Shown piece by piece: positions 55,156 through 64,000 of a DNA stretch of 64,000 nucleotides. The position numbers and the translations under genes were made by a program. The notes beneath the pieces are model-generated. The model searched no databases, was not told where the DNA came from, and worked only from the letters and a program-made list of their open reading frames with translations. Numbering within the stretch: the first letter of the stretch is position 1; each line of letters opens with the position of its first letter. The stretch comes from Lutraria lutraria (Eukaryota; Mollusca; Bivalvia; Venerida; Mactridae). The stretch covers positions 31,853,326 through 31,917,325 of the forward strand of contig OZ026844.1 in the NCBI GenBank assembly GCA_964023205.1, read 5' to 3'.

Positions 55156-55850
55156 GATTAATCTCTTATTTATATTAAAAAGAAAAGAATGATAACGTGA
55201 CAACATGAGACATAAATATTTCCCAATCACATTCAAATAGACAAATAGTTTACTTGGTACATAATTGAAGGCACAATTAGCCATTTAGTTACCATTGAAG
55301 ACATCGAGTATACAACAATGATAAGCTGTCAGAAAATTGTACAATAGTAGAAATAATGTACAACCTATCGACATCTGTCACTATCATGCGACAATTAAAT
55401 ATAATTGTTTTAATTTCTTTTCATTATATCAATGTTTCGACAATAAATGTCACGTAAATACTGTGCGAACGTGAATACCATAACTGGTGGGTAATTTTTC
55501 TTCAAAATGCAATTTGTTCTTAGTCTATAAAGTTTTACACCTGTAGTTTACCTCAATGGAAGTCATGGTGATAAATATGGTACGTGGCTTCAGTCAGTAA
55601 TTGCCACTCAGTTAAGTTATAAAAAGTTGATTTGAAGGCGTATGTTTTTAAACAATTGTCAGTAATCAATCAATCAATCAAATAAATCAGTCAGTCAGTC
55701 AGTCGTCAACCAACCAACAAATAGATAGATTGACTGACCAAACAATCAATCAATAGGTTGACCAACCAATCAGTCATTTGATTAATCAATCAATTGAACA
55801 TGCATTATCCAAATCTTACAGAAAGAATAAATGAAACATAAAGAAGATAT
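55156..55850. other. Intergenic with degenerate CAAT/CAGT repeats
   Basis: From 55665 to 55795 short runs of AATC, CAGT, CAAC and GATA-type tetranucleotides alternate (CAATCAATCAATCAA, CAGTCAGTCAGTCAGTCG, ACCAACCAAC). No gene is seen. Confidence 0.6.
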
Positions 55851-55856
55851 TTTATT
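55851..55856 (-). promoter_or_regulatory. Candidate poly(A) signal of the giant glycoprotein gene
   Basis: TTTATT on the plus strand is AATAAA on the minus strand, 315 bp past the stop codon, with no coding sequence between. Confidence 0.4.
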
Positions 55857-56170
55857 GAAATAATAGATTTCACAAGAGTATAAATACAACAGTGTGTAAA
55901 TGTAAAATGTAGAAAAACATTTTAATAAAAATAATTAAGTTATCACATGTTGATAATAAAAACAAATGATTAATAACATATCACACACTTTGATTAGTTA
56001 AGATAGTTCACAATACAATGTATCACACATTTAAAAGATAGCACTTTGGTTAATAACAAAAAAAATCACATTTCAAAATCTTATTCATATTTCTAGTATA
56101 TTTGTCTATGAGTAATAAATACTCATGTCACTCAATGAAAGTTAAACATATAAATGGAATGTCTAGAGTC

Positions 56171-59100
56171 TTAAGAAGTTTCCAAGTTGTCAATTGACCT
56201 TTCAGGTCGGTTGCTTGAGCTGTCAGCATTGCTTGAAGCATTTACAGGCAATCGTGGAATAGGGGCTGGTTTCTTCCATGGTTTAACATTACTTCCACCC
56301 AGTGAAGTTGGGGCATTCGCAGCGAATGATGGTTTAGGTGTACTTGCATTGGGATTAGATCCAAACATTGGTTGTGGTGACATTCCAAACATTCCTGTTG
56401 GAGCATTAGCAGCAAATGCAGGTACAGGAGTAGACTGCTCACTTCCAGGGATACTTGAAAATGGCTGTGGTGATGTTACACCAGACTTCATTGCTTTGTC
56501 TAACAATTTACCCCAATTAGCGACAGGTGCTGGACTGACTGGATTACTACCAGAGGCTCCTGGCTCAGGACTTGTTGTTATATAGCGTTTTGCAGGTTCA
56601 ATCTTTTTATTAGGAACAGAATTTGGTGGTACTCTTGGATGAGGAGATGTGGCTCCGTTTTCAGCAGCTTTCTGCATTAATTTGGACCAGTTATTGACTG
56701 CCAACTTCTTTTGCTCAGTCAATGGAGCAACAGTCATAGGAGATACTGTACCCTTCTTGAAGAATCCAGATCCAGATGTTGGACTAGATGGTTCATCTAA
56801 GAAATCAATTGGAGAATTGACTGAAACAACAGAATTTCTGCCGCCACTGTCCCACGCTGACATTCTTCTGGAATCCATAGATGTGAACGAAGTTTCAGTT
56901 GTATTTCTTCTCATAGGATTGAACCTTGTGTTTGTAACTAGCAACATGCTTGGATCATCATCATCTTCTTTTTCCTTTTCCTTCTTCTTTTTCTTCAAAC
57001 AACAAATAAGAAAGATAAGTCCAAGGAGTAACAGGAAGCCACCAGCACCTGCTGCAATAATTATAATTGGGAATGCTGCAGCATCTTCCTCTTCATCTTC
57101 ACAGAAATAGAAGTAACCTTTGAACTTGCACTCATCAACACCCATAGCAGAGACGCAGTAATAGATCAATGACTTTGATAGGATTTCTAGAGCATCTGTC
57201 CCTCCAATACGATCATAATCACGAATACAGGCTTCCAAGTAGTGATCCACTAAACTGCTTGTCAATGAACTACAATCCTGTGCTATGGAGTCATTCTTGA
57301 TAACGTCTAAACATTCTGCAGCAGCAGTGGTATAGTTCAGAGCCTGGTTACTTCTACTGTATGCTGTAAGTGTTCTTGGTACTGGAAGATCAGGAATTGG
57401 TATAGATGAAGGTACCCAGTGGGTATACACAGTATCTAGTGGAGTACTTGTTACAGTTGGTGAATTAGATGTCGTAGTTGTTCCAGCTGCAGTTGTTGTA
57501 GTTGTTCCAGCTGTGGTTGTTGTAGTTGTTGTTGTAGTTGTTGTTGTAGTCCCCGTTACTGTAGTACCAGTTCCTGTTACTGTAGTAAAGGTTCCTGTTA
57601 CTGTAGTGCCAGTTACAGTTGTACCAGCGGGTGTTGTTGCTGCACCTGCACTGGTTGTTGTTCCTATGGCTGGTAGACCTAGAAAGATGAAGTTAAGAAT
57701 ATTTTTAGTCACTTAGTTAAACAATCCAATATGTGCATAAGTCACTATCATGTAATCTATATCGTATATATTATACATCTAGTTAAAGAAAACAGTTTGC
57801 AAATAGAATCAAGCTTATATAAGTCGCTATACAAATACTTCAAAGGTTTAAGTCAAAGCAAAATCCATATGACTAGTGTAATCAGAAAATTTGAATTTAA
57901 ATTAATGATATTTGAAATAAAAAATTTAACAGTTTGAAAAAGAGAACTCAGCATTTTGTTTGATCAAAGAATGAGCACATTAACACAAACAGATTTTGTG
58001 AGTAGACTGAAAGAATCTTACCAGTGATACTGCCAGCAACTGTTCCCAATACTGACCCAGAGTTAGTACCATCATTTGTTACATAGGTTGTCATGGATGT
58101 TGTCGTGCCATCGCCTTCATCAAACGTCATAGAGAGCAATATACCGGAATCAGCTGATGAATCTTCACAGTATTCATTCATGTCATCTATAGCATCATTC
58201 AATGATTTTTGGGCAATCCATGATCTCATACAGTCATATGATACTTGAACAGATGATGATGATGTAACTGATACTTCTTCCAGGGTAATTGAACCACCCA
58301 CATTCATAGATGGTATGTTATACTCCTGAGTTTTTAGAGTGGATATCAAATACACACTAGCCGTGCCATCATCTTTCCAAGAAAATGCCAAGTAGTACCA
58401 TGTGCTAAGATCAACGCTTATTGTTGTATTATACACAATATCCCATTCAATTTCAATATAACCGTTACTAACACGGAACTCAATATTGTCTGTCCCAACA
58501 TCCATTGTTAGAAGTGGGAATGAAGCTGTAGATCTTTTCTTTGAATGTGAAGCGGCCTTTATCCAGAAGCTGTGAGAAAATTTGGTCAGAGCTTGTTCTA
58601 CTGAGATTCCACTAACACTGAAACCCTCACCATCAACAAGAGATAAGGCATATCCACCAGATGATAAAGACTCCTGAGCATAGGTATGGTTGATAAATAC
58701 ATTGCTTGGATCAACACCAAATCTGTCACGACTGCATAATCCAGCATACTCAGCAGTCAACTCATCTTTGTCCAATTGATTGGTCTCATCTACACATTTG
58801 AAGTCTTTGGGCCAGTCATCGTCTGGTTTACCCAAAGCACCTAAGTTCTCTTTAGCATCACTGGAAGATGCTTTTATTGTCACTACAAGTCCCGTTTCTG
58901 AGTCAAAAGCAACAAGTGATGACTTACCGAATTGTATTTTAATGTATTCCAAATATGACCATTCAATTGACAAGCCATTTTCTGAGGTTGTAGTTGGGTA
59001 TACAATGTCTTCATAATTCAGTCTAAATGTAACATTTTGTCCTTGTTCAGCATGCTGTAATGTCACAACATCATCTGATCTTTTAACAGCCACTTCTTGG

Positions 59101-62100
59101 AGCATACGGCATTTATTATCACCGGGGCATGGCACAAACAGTGCTTGTATTTTTGTAGAAGATGTTTCAAATACTGAATACACTCCTGGTGATGCTTGTG
59201 GATAAGAAATCCCTTCAAAGTTTGTGATGTAAGATCCATACATTATGCCATAATAATTGTTTGTAGATGTTGGACTGGCTTTGGAGAATTCACAAGCTTT
59301 GCCATGCCAATTTTCTGAGCAACTATCACATGTATAATCATTGGATGAATCTAGTGTTGTTGATTCTACAATAGCCTCCCAATAGTCAGATACAGATGAG
59401 GCTCCAGTATAATGCCTTGGATGACATTTGCAGGTACCAAGTATTTCATCACATATTCCGTAAGTATTACAAGCTCCTAGTGGTCCAATGGGGCATATCT
59501 CACTGCATGTTGTTCCCCAATGCGTGTCATAACATACACATGTACCATTTTCAACATCACCAAACACACATGTTGTACATGTATCACCACTAGCTCCAAT
59601 ATATGTTGACAAAGATGTCATTACATTGCAAAGATTTTCCAATGGGTTTGTTGATGAATTAGCGACACTTATGTACATATCTGCAGCACTAGCCAAAACA
59701 GCTTCAGCCTGTGTTTCATCCCCAGTAGATGTAAGCTCTTGGACACAGAGGGCTTCATACACATCTAACAATACATCAATGCTCGAACCAACAACAGACA
59801 AAGAGAAATTACTGATCATATTGTCGCACATTTGTTGGGCTTCCTGGAGAGCAGCAGCAGACAGCTCGTCTTCAGTAGTCAACCTTGGGGCATCGAGATC
59901 TTTGTCTTCAGACAAATCAAGACTGGATTTTGCCCAAGAAGGTTGACTTGTGATATCAAGAGATACCATATTATGGCCTTGTTTATCTTCAAAAGCTGTG
60001 TAGCCAACTCCTTCATTGAATGTCCAACTATGCCAGACATCACTTGTATCATCTGTTATCATCTTTCTCCAGTTATTGGTAATGATTGTCGGATTATGTG
60101 GCCTGGACCAGACACGGACCTCATCAATATAACCTTCATAATTTCCCATACTAATTCCAGCTCCAACATCATCAGGGAACTGACCAAGTGTTAGAGTACC
60201 ACCCTCTGTTTTGAAAACATTATCTGCTATTGGTACAGCTTTCACAGTTGAAACACCTGTCCCATTAGTAAGGTACACTTCAAATATATTGGCATTGCTT
60301 CTCCAAGCCAAGTTGATCTGGTTCCAGACATTTAGTTCCAAAGGAAGTTTCGTCTCAAAATATTCACCAGCCAGAGCAACAATCATACCATCCTCGTGAT
60401 TAATCAGTGTAACATATTTACCATCGGCATCGTAAGTCATAATAATACCACCAAATGCTGTTGGCTTTACATGCATTTCAACAGTGAAATCAGAACCAGG
60501 CAAAGATATATCCGAAGCAGCAACACCACTTCCACTGTATTTTAAGCAGTTTGATTCCATTGTAGATAAATATTGGTCTTCAATCATGTCCATGAACCCA
60601 GTATCATGGTATGCTGAGTTATTGAGGAAATGAGATAATGACTCCTTGGTTTGGTTCAGCTTACAGGAACTTGGCACAGATTGTGATGGATCAGTACAGA
60701 GTGATACTCTGCTTATGCCACAATTTGCTGCTGTTATTGCTTTTTCTGTATCACATGATGTTAAGACTCCATCAATATCAGACTGGCGTGAATCCCACTC
60801 TGTCTTCGGCAGAGATATTGTTGACAATAGTCTGTCGCTGATAGATGAAATCTTCAAAAGCAAACCAGATTGCTTCATGGTCATAGACATGGTTGTAGGA
60901 GATATCAATTTCAATGTCATGTCACCTAATTCAACACTGTCATATAGTGTTATATTTGAGCTAGTTGAAGTCATAATATCAACACTAGAGCCACTGTAAG
61001 TTTCGTAACTGATGTAGTAGCTATCTCCATTATGTTCAATTACAAAACCCATAAGACAAACATGAAGTGCACTATCGGTGCTACAAACACCAAATCGTCC
61101 TTGCAGACTGATGTCTAAGGATTGTATAGACATCAAATTAAAGTATCCTCTGAGTGGCATGTCTACTATAGTTCCTTCGAAGCTGGATAATTGTCCAATC
61201 ATATTGACCTGAGCAACAAGTGTTGTCGCATTGTCACCAATGGGATCAAAGGTCGACTTATATAAAGAACAGTCATCTCCACTCCAGTTATTATCACATG
61301 TATCGCAGGTAGAGCCAGTCCAACGACCTCTACATTGACAGCTTCCTCCTTTATCACACTCACCATGGCCATTACAAGCATTTGTTGCACCTCCAGGACA
61401 CACATTACTACAACTTGTTCCATAATACCCATAGTAACATACACATACACCATCTTCTGTGAACCCAAAGTCACATGCAGAGCATTTCTGAGTAAGCCAT
61501 CTTGGTTCCGACACATTTAGTGCACAAATAACAGAATATATGTTGTCAACATTTCCACCAGTAACACCACATACAGAAGTATAATCCACCATAGCCATTG
61601 TAGTATCAGTAATATTTCCTGTATTGGTTGCTGTGATCATACATGTCTGTTTGTACCACCATCTGATAAAGGCCGATACTCCACCACAGTTTGAAGATAC
61701 TGTACTTGAGTCAAAAAAGTCTGTACAAACTGTCTCAACATCTGGGTCAATCTCAGTTGTTGAGTAGGCCTCACTAACTTCAGTTCTCAATGGTTCTAAA
61801 CCAAGATCAGAAACAATCCATTTAGGAGATTGCCATGGGGCACTTGGTAATACCATATTGTTGCCATTGATTTCATCATATGCAATTGAACCAACCCCTT
61901 CTGTGAAAGACAATAGTTGGGACAATTCTGATGCAAACCCAGAAACCTTGGTACTCAAGAGGTGGGCTTGATAAATTAGTTTACTTGGTATTGGATTTTT
62001 CCAGATGGAGATCTCATCGATGATGCCAACAAAATTTGTTGAATCAAATGTATAAGGATCACTACCAACAGACGGCATATATTCTGCTAACATTATCGTA

Positions 62101-64000
62101 CCACCAGCTTCAAATATGTTCTCGCATCCAAAGTTAACTACTTCACGGGTGACCTTGGAGTCCAATCCAAAGTGGAAAAGTTCTATGCTGTTGTCACTTC
62201 TGTTGAATGTAATGACAAGCTGATTCCAGGAATCGATATCAGGAGAGATTGAACTTTGAACCAATGTTGTATCACACTGGAATGTAATTGGGTCACTATT
62301 CAAAATTGCAAATGTTGTGTCCTTTCCATACGACATTATATATCCACCAAGTGAAGATGGTTTGTAATACAGGGACAGACTGAAATCCGTAGTTGATATG
62401 TTATACCCTGATGGATAGGATATCGGAAGAGAAATTCCTGCTGTTCTGTCAAACTTAAGTGCATAACCAGTTATGTTTGAGCCGTCTCCTGTAGGTGCTT
62501 CTAGAGCATCCAAGATAATGCTGCTGGACAAACGGAAATTAGTAACAATGTATTCAATGATTTCACTTTGTGACATTGCTGAGTAATCCATGCCGTTTCC
62601 ATTGCATCTTCCAAATATACCTTCTCCAGCTTGACAAATTGTAGATGATGATAGGACAGATGCTTGAAGGAACTGCTCTTGGACTAAAACAGTAACTGTT
62701 ATACTACCTATGCTGGTGACAGTCACACTGATTTCAGTCAACGAGTTTTGAGTTACTGTCATCTGTGCATCGAATGTGTTAGAAATGTCATCAAGAGCTA
62801 TCTGTTCACCATTTTTGAAAATAACAGGGGAGATACCTTGTCCTGGTGGTGCAATAACAATATTGTTTGAAGCTGAAGACAATGAAACAGCCGCAACACA
62901 AGAGCCATAGTGACAGCTTACTTGGTAAACATGTATGTCAACACCCATTAAAGATGAGCTGAACAGTAAAAATGCACCAGTCTGGCCAGTGAAAGAGATC
63001 TGTTGTCCATCAAATGTCATGTAGTAACTGTAACTGGAAACAGCAGCAACTTTCAAATTAGATGATGACAATGATGTTGTGCTCAGGATAGTACAATCTG
63101 GACCAGTCATATCGCCTGTAGAGTCTGTTGAACATGCAGAACAGTCTGGGGCTCCATTCCAATTCCACCAGCACTTGCAACTTCCATCTGACTGACATAC
63201 GCCATGGTCACTGCATGGTGTGTCAGAGCTTCCTGGGCATACTCCGGAACAAGTAGAACCATAGTAGCCATCAAAGCATGAACAAGTTCCATTCGAATGT
63301 TCAAAACCAAAGTAACAAGATGTAGTACATGATGTTCCGTTCTTTTCACTGTCACTAATGCTGGAACAGAAGTTTGCAACCACAGAGTCAGATGTACTAT
63401 GTTGAGATTTTCCAACTTTGAAAGCATCCAAGACTGCATTGTATCCTGTTGTTTTAGATCTTGTCACAGCTAGATTCTGTACGCAGTTGATAAGGAAGAA
63501 GGTTTGTGTACAGTTACTAAGACCAACAACCCCAGTTTCACTAATTTGAGAATAGCAGAAATTTGTTGACTCTAATTCCCATGTTTCATTGTTAAAGTAT
63601 GTCAAAGCAAAGTCATTAGTTAAAGTGTCTACATAACTTAGGTCTGAAATAATCCATTCAGGTGCTTTCCATGGATATTCTGGCAAGGTAACATCCACAT
63701 TGGCTACATTGTCACTAGTCAATTGACCATCTCCTTCATCAAATTGTAAAACAAAGAGTACACCTGCTGAAGCTAAGGCAGGATTCATCTCCCACAGTTC
63801 ACTTACTTGACTGTCTTCAATAGTAACATTCCAGATCATAAAATTCTCCATGCTGCCATCAAAACCACTTGGAAGGTTGTATTGTTTACTGTCTGAAGGA
63901 GTGCTCCAGTGACCAAGGGTCAGTGTTCCTGTTGATTCAAATATGCCAGAATCTAATGTGAATTGTCCAGTAGTTGACACAGTGGCATCCTTGTCTATAA
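56171..64000 (-). CDS. Giant LamG/EGF/VWD-like membrane glycoprotein, 3' part
   Basis: Two exons are visible: 64000-58022 (open to the window edge, so the start is outside) and 57678-56171 (stop TAA). The 343-bp intron has donor GTAAGA and acceptor TTTCTAG, phase 1. 2,494 residues are encoded. The ectodomain repeats one supermodule: LamG-like sandwich (units end at about 63690, 61990, 60080, 58180), a Cys-rich EGF-like block (63100-63380, 61265-61500, 59290-59600; for example CNGHGECDKGGSCQC) and a VWD-like block (62590-63040, 60790-61240, 58800-59270; one ends GIFGRCNGNGMDYS). A Thr-rich stalk (57440-57678) follows, then a Cys-containing region weakly like a C8 domain, one transmembrane helix (PIIIIAAGAGGFLLLLGLIF, about 57001-57075), a KKKKKEKEKE stop-transfer and a Pro/Ser-rich tail of about 250 residues. 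Many NxS/T sites fit secretion. A role in adhesion or recognition is inferred; I know no named orthologue. An in-frame GTG at 63980 is not a start. Confidence 0.9.
57440..57678 (-). repeat. Thr-codon-rich stalk repeat
   Basis: ACA/ACT/ACC-rich coding repeats specify TGTTVTGT-type units, a run of thirteen Thr, then AGTTTTTAAGTTTT. On the plus strand this appears as a GTTGTTGTAGTT run, which creates a spurious poly-Val open frame. Mucin-like O-glycosylation is likely, and length polymorphism is probable. Confidence 0.85.

Noticed and set aside
57513..57716. Plus-strand poly-valine open frame
   Set aside because: It is the antisense of the Thr-rich stalk of the minus-strand gene; the GTT/GTA run has no independent coding evidence.
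63107..63439. Open frames overlapping the giant glycoprotein in other frames (also at 58780, 59626, 59832, 60646, 61199, 56187, 56649)
   Set aside because: They are shadows of a long, strongly supported coding exon on the minus strand and show no domain of their own.
63980..63980. Start codon of the giant glycoprotein at 63980
   Set aside because: The codon is GTG inside a LamG-like strand and the frame stays open upstream to the window edge.

Overview
The window looks like nuclear DNA from a bivalve mollusc. It is AT-rich, its genes carry many introns, and it is packed with dispersed repeats: elements with 145-165 bp internal monomers (similar to what I know of as bivalve 'pearl'/BIV160-type repeats), tRNA-derived SINEs, palindromic MITEs and a decayed mariner. 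The taxonomic call is inference from repeat style and protein resemblance; no database was searched. There is one 200-base assembly gap (35067-35266).

Layout. 1-7.2 kb: repeats and unassigned DNA, with no convincing exon. 7.25-33.2 kb, + strand: the last twelve exons of an MFSD5/MOT2-type major facilitator (putative molybdate-anion transporter). Its introns hold six kinds of mobile element, including a 4.6-kb element with 47-bp terminal inverted repeats and a mariner nested inside another inverted-repeat element. 33.2-42.2 kb: satellite, gap, composite repeats and a 1.07-kb tandem duplication. 42.37-43.95 kb, - strand: an uninterrupted coding exon for a Mab-21/cGAS-like nucleotidyltransferase with its catalytic residues present. 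45.84-49.01 kb, - strand: a complete five-exon sigma-class glutathione S-transferase. 52.62-53.72 kb, - strand: a possible three-exon, 59-residue membrane microprotein. 56.17-64.0 kb, - strand: the 3' part of a giant single-pass membrane glycoprotein. At least 1,990 residues of its ectodomain lie in one intronless exon made of a repeated LamG / EGF / VWD-like supermodule of about 620 residues, followed by a Thr-rich stalk, a transmembrane segment and a proline-rich tail. Its 5' end is outside the window.

The genes do not form an operon-like unit and no shared pathway is evident. The cGAS-like receptor suggests innate sensing, the GST detoxification or prostaglandin/stress metabolism, and the giant glycoprotein adhesion or recognition at the cell surface. 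The most unusual signals are that supermodule, four repeat families that share one architecture (5' hairpin plus internal AGGTCA-rich monomers), and the possible microprotein.
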